DNA from: Eutypella sp. D-1 | Lineage: Eukaryota; Ascomycota; Sordariomycetes; Xylariales; Diatrypaceae | NCBI GenBank assembly: GCA_023313575.1 | Contig: JAJTTP010000021.1 | Coordinates: forward strand, 248,001-312,000 | Length of the DNA stretch: 64,000 nucleotides | Direction of reading: 5' to 3' | Part shown: positions 1 to 12,389 of the stretch, one piece after another | How positions within the stretch are numbered: position 1 is the stretch's first letter | Layout of the letters: each line of letters opens with the position of its first letter | Program-made: the position numbers and the translations under genes | Notes under the pieces: generated by a model | Seen by the model: the letters and a program-made list of their open reading frames with translations, nothing else | Database searches by the model: none | Told to the model about the DNA's origin: nothing

Positions 1-3000
1 CGCGTGCGGGAATCCAGCCCCATGTAAGCTTCTGGCTACTCTGGTGACAGTGATGGAATCTACGCCAAGCTCGAATATGGTCGATGATGGATGGATAGAA
101 GCGAGCTCCACACCGGTAATCGTAGAAAGCACGTTGGCTATCTGTTGCTCTTTGCTACTCAGCACTCTATGAGCGCTGTCAGCACCGACTGAGATCTGGC
201 GCAATTGCTCTGGGGAGAGTTCGTTGAAGATCCGCTTGAGTTCATTGAGGTTAGCCTTATTGTTCGCCGACAGAGGTATATGTGTGACGCATAAGATATA
301 CGTAGGGACCATGTATCCTGGTAGGCGACCTCTACACGCATCCTTGGCCATGGTTGCAATTTTGAGAGACGTCTTGTCCGAGAGGATACATGGTCCATCA
401 GCGGTCCGAGCCTGGGATGCGGGTGCAACGAAGGATACGAGGAGATCTCTGTCCTGATTCCCATGGCGAGCAACCAAAGTAGCGACGTCGGCAATCTGAG
501 AGACACCGACTTTAATAGCATTGTTGATTTCCCCTATTTCGAGGCGTTGTCCACGGAGCTTGACTTGATCATCAACTCGCCCAAGGAAGTCGAAGGTTCC
601 ATCGTGGAATACGCGAACTAAATCACCTGTACGATAGACGCGCTCATTGTATATTGTAAGGGTTGGGAAACGCTGCTCGGTAAGGTCCGGACGATTCAAG
701 TACCCCTTGCCGACGAGCCTCCCTGACACGCACAGCTCTCCAACGCCTCCTCTGAGTACAGGTGCTTCGGTGCCCGGTTGGAAAACATAACAACCAACAT
801 TGGGGAAGAGGCGCCCAATATTTGATGATCTTCCGTTGACCGGCACCCTTTGAAACATCGTGACACCAATTGTAGCCTCGGTTGGTCCGTACGCATTGTA
901 GATGACTTCTTTCGGCCCCCAGTTATCCAGTACATCCTGACGGAGTTGTTCACCACCAGTGATGAACACCCCACGGCACAAGCTTGGCACCTCATTTGGA
1001 TGGACTAACCTGGCAAGGCTAGGAGTAAGGTCGATGTGTGTGATTTCAAGGTGGGAGATTGTCCTAACTAGATCACTAAGTATAAGATCTCTAGGCGCTG
1101 CGACCACCGTGATGCCGACAAACCAGGACCAGTACTGTTCCAAAACCGAAACATCGAAGTGAAATGAGGCGAACTGCAACCACCTAGAGTCAACGTCCCA
1201 ATGGCCCAAGAAAAGCTCTTTGAACGCAAGCATCGCTTGAACGGCGTTGTCATGGCTGATGAGGCACCCTTTTGGGGTGCCTGTAGTGCCACTAGTGTAG
1301 AGACAGTAGCAGGTATCCGATGGGGAGATCGTAAGTGCGGGGTTGGGAGGATCTCCGTCCTTTAAGGACATCGTATCATTACCAATCTCGAGAATCGGTA
1401 CTGGAGGCTTGAACCCAAGACTGGTACTTGAGCCGCGCGCAATTAACAAGCAAGCAGCTCCTGAGTCCCGCAGAATGAATTCCTGTCGCGACGATGGCGC
1501 TGACGGGTCTAGTGCCAGGAATGCACCGCCGGCCTTTAAGATGCCAAGAATTGAGAAGTATGCCTCCGGGCATTTATCAAAGCAAATTGCAACGATGCTC
1601 TTAGGCGGTACACTGTTGTGGACTAGGATGCTCGCCACGTTATTTCCCATGGCGTCGAGTTGCTTGTATGTCCATCTCCGACGAGTAATGTGGCTGTCCA
1701 GCTCGTCGACAAATTCTAGCGCAATCCCATCAGGCTTCTGTTTAACAGTCTGCTCGACAAACTGATGCAGTAGAGCAACGCTGGAAGGAAGCTCATGGTC
1801 AAGTGGAGGCAGAATGGAGTAAATATTCGAGCTTTCGGTTGAGAAGCTGTTTCCATTGCCGGTCGGCCGTGTAATGAGATCCACGAGTATGTGATCGAAT
1901 TGCCGAAGCAATACGGCGGCTTGTTCAACTGGCAGTATGCTCTCATCGAACGTCAAATTGAATAAGAGCTTGTCGGAAGTTTCCTCAATCTCCAGTGACA
2001 CCGTGTAATCGATGGAAGCGACTTCTTCCAGTACTGCCCACGGCATACGGTGGCCATCAACGTCAGTGACTTGATAGACTAGGATCGTGTCGAATAAAGA
2101 CCCGTCAGGGCGCCCAACCCAGCGCTGAATATTCGAAAGAGGGGTCTGCTCAAATTGGCGAACAGCGGCGTTGTACTGTAACATAGATTGGAGCAGTTCC
2201 TGGTTTGACTCGAAGTTCTGAGCGAGAATCGGTAAAGTAGAGATCATTGGGAATACTGCTCGTCGCGACTCCTCTGTCGGCCTCCCATCAAAGACTACTC
2301 CGAATGTAACAGATGGTTCCCCATGGTAGGCGGATAGTATACGAGTCCATGCACCCTGTAGGGCGGCCTGGATGGTGACACTAGCTTCACTAGCGCTCTG
2401 ACGAAGCGAGTGGGGAGACGCACGACATGTCTTCGAGACAGATGAAAATCTCTGTTGTTCGACCCGGAGAGGCGTAAGAGTTGGGAAGGTGTTGACGACA
2501 AGATTTTCAGCCTGCCGTTTCCAGAATACCTCGGCCTCCCGGAGAGATGCCGGTGGCTTCATAATCTGTGCAAGAGATGTCTGAACTGTAGACCCAATAA
2601 CATTGTCTTCGGACATAATCAAGTGAGCCAAGTCGTGAAGCAATATCCGCAGTGAATGCGCATCGTACAGCGCATGGTGCATTGCGAGGTGCATAGTGCC
2701 CGGGCCCGAATCCTCTCCAGTAAACATAATTCGCCAAGGCGGGTGGTGAAGCTTATTCAACGCGTGCTGGGCAGAATCAGTCCGCCATTGTTGAATGTCC
2801 GTTTGGCCATAACAAAGTTTGTTGACAGAAATAGGAATAACACCAGATGGATATACGACCATGGCAAAAGAGGCGTCTGTATGGTTGACGGGAATAAAGC
2901 CGGTGCGAAGGATTGGGTGGCACGCTGCTAGTCGACTCCATGCGTGAAGTACTCGGTCAATGTCTACGCTGGCATCTAGTGTCCAGCTCGAAAAGTTGAA

Positions 3001-6000
3001 GTAATGCCTCCCTTCTGACGTGAGAAATTGAGATAACATGCCTTGCTGAACATGAGAGCACGGTAGTATCGCTTCGATTGGGTGAGGAAGATCTGTGGTC
3101 GACGCTAGGTCTGGCGTCACAGACTTCTGGAATTCTTCGAAATCAAAAACCCGTGTTTCGTCATCTTCGCCATCTGTTCCCATGTTGGAAGCGATTCCTA
3201 CAAGGGTCGGGTTCGTCATTATAGCTGCCGCGGTTATTATGCGATTCTCCCGACGCAGCGATGAGGCGACCTGGACCGCACCGATGCTATCTAGACCGAA
3301 GCGGTAGATCGGCATATGGCGTTCGATCCTCTCTTCAGGTATTTTAGTCAACTTCGACAACACAGACCGAACTATGAGCTCTTCATTACTCCAATTGACG
3401 TCGTAATCTGACGACGCTGGGGTCGTAATGGGTGTTTCGGTGCATGAAGGCGTGGGCGTCAATGAAGCTAGTCGGCCTTGCCATTCGGCAGGCATTGTCG
3501 AAGATGTCAGGAAATGCGATGATGGGTAGGTGAGACACTCTTGGAAAACATGCTGGAAGACATCTCTGATGAGCAGTAATGCCTGTAATGAAAATTGGGA
3601 TCTGATTTTCTATTAGCGCTAAACGCATATCGTGGTCGGGAGAAGGGGTGTGTGTGTGTGTGTGTTGGGGGGGGGGGGGTTCCGTACGTCTGACGATGAA
3701 GGTGTAGTTTGAGGGTATCGTCCTGTTTTGATGGGGTTAGTTCACACACAATGGGCACCTGTATTCGGATTAGCGATGACGAAGTTTGTCGACGGAGACG
3801 AGAGCCTTACATCCATGGCTCCAGAGTCTCTTTTCAGTGACCATATAGACTCGTCCAATGGCTGCGAATGAGGCTGTACGATGAGCAAGGTATCAAATAA
3901 TGACGACGGTGTCTGGAGCTGCGATTGAATACGGCGGAGTCCAGTAAACTGGTATGGTAGCATGTCTATGTTCAACGACTGGAACCTCTTAGCGAGTTGG
4001 AGGGTGGACATACAACTGCGCAAGTTCATACGGCAAGGCAAAGTGTTGAAGCACGGAGCGACCAAGGAATGAATATTATCCAAAGCAATAGACCGGCCGC
4101 TCACGACATTGCCAAAGCAGACATCGCTGTGATTCTGGAGAAGGGACACTGTAATAGCCCATGTGGCTTGGCAGAATGACAGGAGAGAGATTCCCACGTC
4201 CTTTAACCGACTTTCAATAGCGGAGAGATCCAGGCTACTGGCTTGTGCAGTCAACTCAATCTCCCCGTCATCATTCGGGACAGCTGTCCGCTCTAGACGA
4301 AGTGGCCGCAATTCTTGCAGATGCTGTGCCCAGAAGTCATCAACATCAGGAGGCAGAGCGAGAGCGGTGCGGAGAAAGGCTTCAAACCGCGGTGGGGTTA
4401 GTAGGCTTTCGCTGCGTGCGAGAGCTTCTACTTCTGAAAGTAAGTTTCTCATTGAAATACCATCGTATACAGCATGGTGACAGGCAAACGATAGGTATTC
4501 TGCATCTTTTGTGCGGATTATGGCCAGCGACACCGGCGGTTTGCTGGAGTTAACCGCGCCGGTGAGTGTGTTTAAGTGCTGTGCAATTTCGGTTTCTAGC
4601 GAGGAATCATCTGCTTCGTAAAGAATGACCGTGGGCTGATAGTTATCCAGTACAGCTTGAACCATTGGAAACTTGACGTCATCGGTAGTTAAAAAGCACG
4701 TGCGCAGGATATCGTGACGCCGGAACATCTGCGCCCATAACCCGGAAATAGTATCCGACGGCATTTGCAGTTGGAAGAGCATGTGGTTAGAGTAAGACGC
4801 AGATGCCCCCGAAAGCGAAGCGGCAAGCATGGCTTCCTGTAGAGGTGTACAAGGAAGTACCGCGTTGACTGACTTTTCTTGGTCAGCGAAGCGCTCCCTA
4901 ATAGTCCGTGCGAGACTCTCGGGGAGAAGATCAGCTTCTTTCGATGTGACTTGTCCATCTGCGGCAGCATTGGTTGCAGATGCTATAGCTACCGCAAGAC
5001 GCCCAACACTGGAGTTCTGGATAACGAGGGATAGTGGGATTCGAGTCTCAAACACTTTTTGTAGCTCCCGCGCAAGTGGCATGGACGAGATCGAGTCTAT
5101 ACCCAGAGCCGCAAAGGGAACCCATCTCCTAATTGAATAGGGGTCGATACTTAATACGTCTACGAGGGCTTTGGCTATCAGCTTCTCAGCTTCTGTCCAC
5201 TCGTCTTCTGTCTGGTCATAGTCCAATACAGAACTGCATGCACTTTTGAAATCATCCGGTAGAGAGGAAGCCGAAGAACGCAAGTGGCTGCTGTCAACTT
5301 TCCCTGATGATGTCAAGGGCAGTGTTGTAACCGGGAAATTGAAGGACGGTACCATGTAATCCGGCAACGAGTCCTGTAGCGATTGCTGAATGACCGTATT
5401 CGAACGTCGTACAGAATCTGTGAGCTCCAAGAACCTGAAGGCATTTGAGGCATGATCCATTGGGACGTAAAAGAGTGCAAGCTGCTGTGTCTCAGAACCT
5501 CTCGCATTGATAAGCATGCCAGTGCAGGTTCTAGCAAGGCCCGTGGCCAGAACGGTTGATTGGATCTCCTGAAGTTCAATTCGAAGCCCTCGCAGTTTGA
5601 TTTGGGTGTCGATCCTCCCTAGTATGATCAATGACCCGTCGGGTAACATTCGGCCGAGATCACCAGAACGGTAAAGGCGGCCATATTCGGGATGCTCAAA
5701 GAATTTTTCGGCTGTCGTCTCGGCTAGTTTCAGGTATCCCGCTGCGACTTGGTCTCCACCGAAGCATAATTCTCCTATGCAGCCTACCGGAACTAGTTCC
5801 CACGTACCGGGGTAGCAGATAAACGTGGAGGTGTTCTCGAATGACCAGCCAAGGAACTGCGATGAGTCACCGCGAGCGACCTTTCGTACCGTACAAATGT
5901 TTGTCGTTTCAGACGGTCCATAACCTATGAACGTTAAACTTCTGTTGATCAACAGGGACACAGAACTATACTTACCTTGGTAGAGTGTGTCGGCCCATTT

Positions 6001-9000
6001 GTCAAGCACTTCGTCCGTCATTGGCTCTCCAGAGGTCACGAGGAATTCCACTTTTGGGACATTCCGTGGATTGACCAAGGAGGCCACTGTAACTGTCATA
6101 CTGAGATGTGTAACCCCGAACATGTGCACAGCCCGTTCAAGGTCCTCGAAAAGCGTGTCATTGGTCGCAGAACATAGGCACATCCCATTCGCCCATGTAA
6201 AGAATATCTCAAACACGGATACATCGAAGGCCTGAGAGCATGCTTGCAGCATTCTGGCACGAGGGCTGTGTGGATATATACGGGAGAGAATCTCGATATT
6301 GCTAAGCATGTTCTTATTCGTTACCGAAACACCTTTAGGTGTGCCCGTCGTGCCACTCGTGTAGATGATATACGCGAGGCTAGAAGGGTCACCCTGGATG
6401 CCCAGGTTCGAGTTATCATAACTAGACAATGGAGCATCTTCGAGGTTCAACGCAGTGCAGGAGAAATCTGCGGATAGTCGATATGCATGATCGTCAACAA
6501 GGCATAATGAAGGGGATGCTTGTTGGAGAATGAGCTTTATCCGGCTGGTAGGGGTGCTTGGCAGGATGGGAAGATACGCGCAGCCTGTCTTGAGAATGCC
6601 GAGGATAGTGCGGTACAGCAACGTGGACTTTTCCATGATTATTGCAATGATATTGCCGGGAGAGGCGTTGTGCTTCTGAAGGTGCCTAGCGATTTGGTTT
6701 GCCCCTGAATTCAGTTCGTAGTAGGTGAGAGTTTCAGCCTCGATGGAAGAGGCTTTCATAGTCCGACAAAAGCTCAATGATTCGCGGCTAGGATGTAACA
6801 GTACCGTGTTCTCCACGAGATCGGACAGGCCTGAATACGAATTTATGTTGGTAGGTTTCACGTTATACCGGGAAAGACCATCAGCGGGGAAGTGTTTAGG
6901 CACGGTATCCAACGGCTCGTCCATATGGTGAAGAAAAAGCTTGGTCAGTGTGTCAAGGTGTCGCGCGAAGGCACGGATCTGGTCGTCAGAATAAACTTCT
7001 GAATGCCAGGTCATCTGACAGTTGTAGCGGTCCCCGAGCGGTAAGATCTCGACTAGAAGACCAGTTTCAACGGCGTCTTTGTGCCAGACCTCCCGGACGC
7101 CACCTGAACTGTGTTTACGACTGGGGAGTGATTCTTGGTAAACGAAAATGACGTCAAACAGCTGAGTGTTTTGTTGTATCCCTGCCGCCTTCTTGACGTC
7201 CGAGAGAGACAAACCCTCATGTTGAAGGCTTTCTCGGTTCGCCGAGTGGATACCCTGCATGAGTTCGTTTATAGAACGACATCCTTGGAGTGATACTCTG
7301 AGCGGCAGTGTAGCAATGAAAGGACCCATGATTCTCTCTATGCCCACAATAGGGGTGGATCGTCCAGACGATACCGAGCCAAGGATGACTTCGTCTCTAC
7401 CCACGACAGCTGCCCACAACCAGGCAAGACTTGCCTGGAAGAGTACTTGGGGGCTCAGGGCAGACTGGCGCATCTGCCGTATAACTTCATTGGGATCAGC
7501 ATGTATACTGCTAGTGTCGGTCATGATTTGAGGATCCTGAACTGCGATTGTCCTAAGATTGGGAACGGAGCTGGGAGAGCTACCACGAAGGTATTCGGCC
7601 CAGTATTCCTTGGCGATCATCAACTGGTCCTCGGAAATACTCGTGATATGGCGCAAAGCGAGGCCGAACTGTGGCCTCTCGTGTAAGGTTCCTCCGGATA
7701 ATAAAGTGGACAGGTCTTCTATAAGGAGGTCTGTCGTCCAACCGTCGTATATCGAATGATGTAGTGTGAACCGCACCCTGCACCCCTCCTCGATGACTTC
7801 CGGTCCCTTTATTTCGACTTTCAGTGGAGATTGAAGAAAGAATTCAGTTTCAGAGACAGACATCTCATTGAAGCAACCAACAATATGGATTTGATCTCTT
7901 GTCTGCCTCCAAATAACCTGGTGAAGAGCATTGTCGACATGGATGAAACCAGTCCGAAAGATCTCGTTCTGCTGCGCTATGCATGTGATCCACGACTTGA
8001 TCGAGAGCGTGCTCACATCGGGAGGGAACATAAGCTCGAATTGGTTAATGTATAATCGGCTGTCTTTTAATGTTTCGATAAGCATGGATGTCTGCAGGGG
8101 TGTACAAGGACCAATTTGATCGATTTCATCTATTTGTGTTCCTAAAATGGCACGCAGATGTATAGAATGCTGATCAACCAAATCGAGGTGATCATTTGCG
8201 CAGTTGTCTATGTCCGTATGATGTTTCTTCGTCAAGGCACGTTTTCGAACAATGCGGGACAGATCGAGTATTGTGGGCGACTCTAAAATGTCGAGTATGT
8301 CTACGAATGTTCCCGAGTCACGAAGACTCGAGGCGTATTGAATGGCCACCAAAGAATCGAGACCAACTGAGGAAAGCTGTGTCCTAGGCGTGATGTGAGG
8401 CCCGAGCAACTTTTGACCGACTTCACATAGATAGCGTTCGAGCTCGGTCTCGAATTGCGGTTCTGAGTCTGTTTTATCTGTTAAAGACGCTTCGTGTTCG
8501 GCGGCTAAGCGTTTTCTATCGACTTTTCCAGAAGGAAGTTGAGGAAAGCTTGACACGATCTTAATATCGGCAGGTATCATAAACCCGGGCAGCCATGACT
8601 TGCAGCTGGATAACACACGGTCATGCATTCCATCAGGGGATTCAACTGCCGCGAATGCGACAAGCGTGTTTGAGATGACTGTGGCAACTGCGCCGTGACA
8701 TCCATTAGTGCGTAGGATAGCTTGCTCGACCTCGCCAAGCTCAATTCGTTGTCCATTGAGCTTGACCTGGGTGTCGTTGATCCTACCTAGACACTCGATA
8801 GTGCCATCCGCGAGTATTCGGGCTTTGTCTCCAGTCCGATACAGTCGGCCCCACGCGCTCTCGATGAATGTGGCAGCAGTTTGGTCTGGTCGATTAATGT
8901 ACCCCCTTGCTAGTTGGAATCCACCAATAGCTAGTTCGCCAACCTGACCAGCAGGGACGATTCTGAGCTCCGTCGACGTGTCATCTTCAGTGGAATACTC

Positions 9001-10160
9001 GAGAACGAATACTGAGACAGTATCAAGAGGAATACCTATGCATGTTCTACTTGATTCCTTCTTGAAAGCCGGTTGCAGTGTGCTGTTCGCGTTAGACGTA
9101 CCACTCCATGACTGTTGCGAGAGAAGACATACCAGTGTATTGTTGCTTCAGTGGGGCCGTACATTCCCCATAAGATGCTTTCCTGGGATAGATTGCCCCC
9201 AAATTCCTGTATCAGTGGGTCCGTGAGCATTTCTCCTATCGTCAATAGGAGCCGTAAGTTAGGGGCTCGGTCCCTTGACCTGAGTAGACTGCCCGCCACA
9301 GACGGCGTTAATTCACAAGCATCGACATCCATAGTGCACAAAAGGCCGGGAAGGTCCATGAGCATCCTCGACCTTTCACATGACACGAGCGTACAACCGC
9401 GGAATAGGGGGAAGAAAATGTCGAAAACTGAAACGTCAAATGTCGGCGCGGCAAACTGGAGAAAACGCCGGAAATCGGGAATATGCCGATCATGGGCAAG
9501 GAGACTTTGCGTGGCAGCATCGTGGGAAATCCCAACACCTTTTGGGGTCCCTGTTGAGCCAGAGGTATACATCACATACGCAAGATCCTCCTTCGTGGGC
9601 TGTCGATGGACCTTTGGAGGTGATTGCGAAACTTGATCATTTGTGGCTGGTTCGAATCTGTCAATGAATAACACTTGGCAAGAACCTCCGGTATGAGGAA
9701 TCTTGGAGGCTAGTTCAGATGATACCAAGACTATTCTTGCATGGACGTCCTTCAAGATGAATTTGATCCTCTCCGCCGGAGCATCCAGATTTAGAGGGCA
9801 AAACGCACCCCCTGATTTCAGAATGCCCAAAAGTGCGATGTATAGTTCAGGGGACTGTGGTATTAGGAGAGGAACCACAAGCTGACTCTTATCATTCCCC
9901 GTTGGGAGTGAGGCAAGAGCATCTGCCATACGAGAAGCAATCTGATCTGACGCGGCATGAAGCTCTGCATACGAAATAGATAGCCTCTCACCCTTCTCAG
10001 AAAGGAAATCAACTGCAGAGCTCCCATAACGCGCGTTTCGCGAAATGAGCTCATGTAAAAGGGGCGGCCCCGAGAGTCTGATAGGTGAGGGATTGAGGAT
10101 CGAAAGACCCCCTGAATCTTGATCTAGTCCCATAGTTGCTAGTCTTGGCTGTGCTACCAT
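1..10160 (-). CDS. sidC: Siderophore non-ribosomal peptide synthetase, SidC/NPS2 type (3' end beyond window)
   Basis: Multimodular NRPS that probably builds a ferrichrome-type intracellular siderophore such as ferricrocin. Exons read on the minus strand are 10160-9133, 9082-3811, 3758-3688 and 3565 to beyond base 1. They join in frame to 3,312 residues without a stop. Domain order from the motifs: A1 (TSGSTGTPKG at residues 199-208, GMYGPTEATIHC across intron 1), T1 (VGLDSLVAI, near 8365), C1 (HHSIYDG, near 7750), A2 (YTSGTTGTPKG near 6350, GYGPSETTN near 5915), T2 (LGIDSIS, near 5100), C2 (HHAVYDG, near 4475), T3 (FGLDSIG, near 3290), C3 (HHALYDA, near 2670), A3 (YTSGTTGTPKG near 1285, AYGPTEATIG near 880), T4 (LGVDSIT, near 65). 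Known SidC proteins are about 4,700-4,900 residues, so a C-T-C-T-C-like tail is probably missing on the left. Starting with A and carrying a T-C pair without its own A is typical of this family, and divergence from a sidA gene supports the assignment. Substrate order was not derived. Confidence 0.9.
3566..3687 (-). other. NRPS intron 3, containing poly-G and GT repeats
   Basis: This is a 122-nt intron with donor GTACGG at 3687, a CTAAT branch-like motif and acceptor TCATCAG ending at 3566. It is required because the conserved condensation frame ends after 3688 and resumes, open for 1,188 codons, from 3565. The nearer acceptor TTACAG ending at 3583 would put the following T3 domain out of frame. 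Inside lie a (GT)9 run at 3648-3665 and 13 consecutive G at 3667-3679 (plus strand). Confidence 0.7.
3648..3679 (+). repeat. (GT)9 and G13 simple repeats within an NRPS intron
   Basis: Nine GT units at 3648-3665 are followed, after one T, by 13 consecutive G at 3667-3679. On the gene's sense strand these are CA and poly-C runs near the donor. Confidence 0.9.
3759..3810 (-). other. NRPS intron 2 (52 nt)
   Basis: Donor GTAAGG at 3810, branch-like GCTAATCC, acceptor ATACAG ending at 3759. Removing it joins GCCATGGAT to GTGCCCATT, restoring the C2 reading frame. Left in, it leads to a stop at 3742. Confidence 0.8.
9083..9132 (-). other. NRPS intron 1 (50 nt)
   Basis: Donor GTATGT at 9132 and acceptor GAACAG at 9083. 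Removal reconstructs the adenylation core GPTEATIHC followed by TLQPAF, a run I associate with SidC-type A1 domains. Without removal the frame ends in a stop shortly after. Confidence 0.85.
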
Positions 10161-10394
10161 GAGTGTATCTTTTGGTGAAGAATTTCCAAAGTCTGTTTGA
10201 CGAGCAGCATGCCAGGAACAGGTAAAGTATATGAATGATCTTAGACCTGATGAATAGGTAAAACGAATGCAGTGTAGCAGCCTTTCAGCAGACGGGCTTC
10301 GAGTTGGCTCAGGTTTTCAGGATGTTAGACAACATTGAGCGAATATCATATCGCGTTTTCTAGTCCGAAGGTACCTCCTGGGATCAAATCTCTG

Positions 10395-10515
10395 CTTTAG
10401 CTTCCGCTTGAGCTAAAGAGGATTGTCGGCTTGGCTTTTGAGGGAACTGAAGACCTATCAAACCACGTTCGTTTGGTTTGATGTTAGGACCTAGACCACC
10501 ATCGATGAGGTCTAG
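10395..10515. repeat. Three consecutive perfect inverted repeats upstream of the NRPS
   Basis: CTTTAGCT (10395-10402) pairs with AGCTAAAG (10411-10418). ATCAAACCA (10457-10465) pairs with TGGTTTGAT (10474-10482). CTAGACC (10491-10497) pairs with GGTCTAG (10509-10515). Loops are 8, 8 and 11 nt. They sit 235-355 bp upstream of the NRPS start codon and could be dyad protein-binding sites or 5'-UTR hairpins. Confidence 0.6.
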
Positions 10516-10590
10516 ATGCTGGGTGTCGAAGGCAGCTTCGTCGGATACACAAGGCGTGGTTCACCCTATAGGGTGTTAGAGAATGAGCGT

Positions 10591-10902
10591 CCAATAAAGG
10601 GATGTCTCAAGGGCCTGGCGGCTCGTTATTGGTTACTTGCAGCAAGTTCATGCAGTGGCGGTTACTGTGTCATCGTACATTGGTCAAGCCTCGCGGGTGC
10701 ATATATGCTTATTATGTATGTACGTAGTAGACTGTCTGATCAACGTTTATGGACGCTTATGGACTACTAGGGCATCGTCACAATACCCTACCTACCATTC
10801 AGTGCGAGTTACCATGATGATGGGAGGAGGCTCATGTTTTCTTCCGACCAACCAGAGCAAACTGATTACCAACACATGTCTCACAAGAGGAGAAATCCCA
10901 AT
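10591..10902. promoter_or_regulatory. Cluster of four CCAAT boxes upstream of the NRPS
   Basis: CCAAT occurs on plus at 10591-10595 and 10898-10902, and on minus (ATTGG) at 10628-10632 and 10679-10683. These lie 430-745 bp upstream of the NRPS start. In aspergilli and relatives the CCAAT-binding complex recruits HapX to activate siderophore genes under iron starvation, so this is a plausible HapX/CBC target. CCAAT is short and common, so the call rests on clustering and context. Confidence 0.35.
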
Positions 10903-12370
10903 AGGTGGGTGGGATTTGCGTCGCCGAAGTTTCAAAGCGTCAAGGCGTTGGCATAAGCGTGGGGAGTAAATGCGTTGGTTGTTGTGTAGGTGTGGTACCG
11001 TGTGGATGCAGATGTGACGATTCCAGCCCGTTTGGGCCAACGGTTCACTCGACAAACGTGGGATTCGGTCGGATGAATTGAAAGATGATGGGATAGACAG
11101 GATTATAGGGATACAGTGGGATGTTGTCTCACCCACCTCCTCGGCGGAACAAGTAACGAAGTGGGAAGCGTCCGGCCGAATCTGCCAATGAGGGGGCCTT
11201 TGGGCGGGTGACTCTGTCGTCAAGCTGAACACTAGAGGTGAAGCTTGGAATTTTGTAGTTTAGTGTTGCAGCACACTAATACCAGCTCAGTGAGCACTAT
11301 TTGACCTACTTGAGAACTTGTGTGTGCGGTTATTACGCATTATATTATGTTAATTGTAAGAATAACCATTTCAAGAATATCCCGCTATTGCGCTATTACG
11401 AATAGAAAACCTGTCGGTACCCATACCAAGGTATATGAAGCGTCTAATAGGTAGGAGGGGACTTGGAGGGGCCATTGGAACGCCTGGGACCTGCCTGGAT
11501 GGGCAGCAGACTGCCCTGGGCAGGTTTGAAGGAGTGACGGAATTCTTCCGCCAAGATGACCTCAGGACTACTGTATAATGGGGTTATGACTTTATCAGGG
11601 CACATTTCCTGTCGATACAGGGAATTGACTAGGCTTTTCTACCTAGGGTATTTGTGCAAGCCCTCGATACTGATATAATTCCACTCATATTTCTACCTCA
11701 GTTACTTACATATACTTAGTTGAGTAAGTACTGAAGTACTAGGTCAAGCTCGTCGCCAAAATCCTCGCGATTACACATACTTCTTCCTAGATCATATATG
11801 CAACGATATGACAGCATCAACATGACCCTCAGATGTCAGATTTCCCTGCCCAGTTGCCTCCTAGGCTACCTGTGATTGATATACCTGTCACCGACTGGTA
11901 ATTTCGAAATCTTTCCCAATTTCATGATTCCGAGTCGCACATCATATGTCCACAGCTCCAGGTCAATCAAAGATGATTGACGTGGACCTGCATTTAGACG
12001 CCACAACCTCGAAGGTCACTTCGGCACATTAGTGTAACGACCGTCGTACATCGTCGTACATTACGTACATACGTGTTTGTTCTAGGCAGGCAGTTAAAGT
12101 ACGAAGTATTCGAGGTTCCAAGTCGTTAAGCCCTAGCCTGGCCTCTAAATTTCACCTTACCTCGCCCATATGTTGTAAGTTGGTTCTCCCAGATTAGATC
12201 GCACATCGTCCGGTTTCGCCCGAGTGGAAACGTCCGATAGTTCATCTCCTCCGGACCATCTCAAGAAAACTTTCACTGGGTTCTCCGATATTCGTTGCTA
12301 ACCCCGGCTCCCAACCGTCGCCAAGTCGCACTTGTATCCATTTACGGCCTATCCCGGACCTTGGCTGATC

Positions 12371-12389
12371 TTATCAGATCATCTGATAA
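12371..12389. promoter_or_regulatory. Palindromic double SreA-type GATA site
   Basis: The 19-bp word TTATCAGATCATCTGATAA is two exact copies of ATCWGATAA on opposite strands separated by one base. ATCWGATAA is the extended GATA motif reported for SreA/Sre1/URBS1-family iron-responsive repressors. The site is 2.2 kb from the NRPS start and 2.3 kb from the sidA start, so one element could control both genes. Binding is inferred, not shown. Confidence 0.7.

Noticed and set aside
3583..3687. Shorter version of NRPS intron 3 ending at TTACAG
   Set aside because: It would put the downstream T3-C3-A3 frame out of register, while the acceptor at 3566 keeps it.
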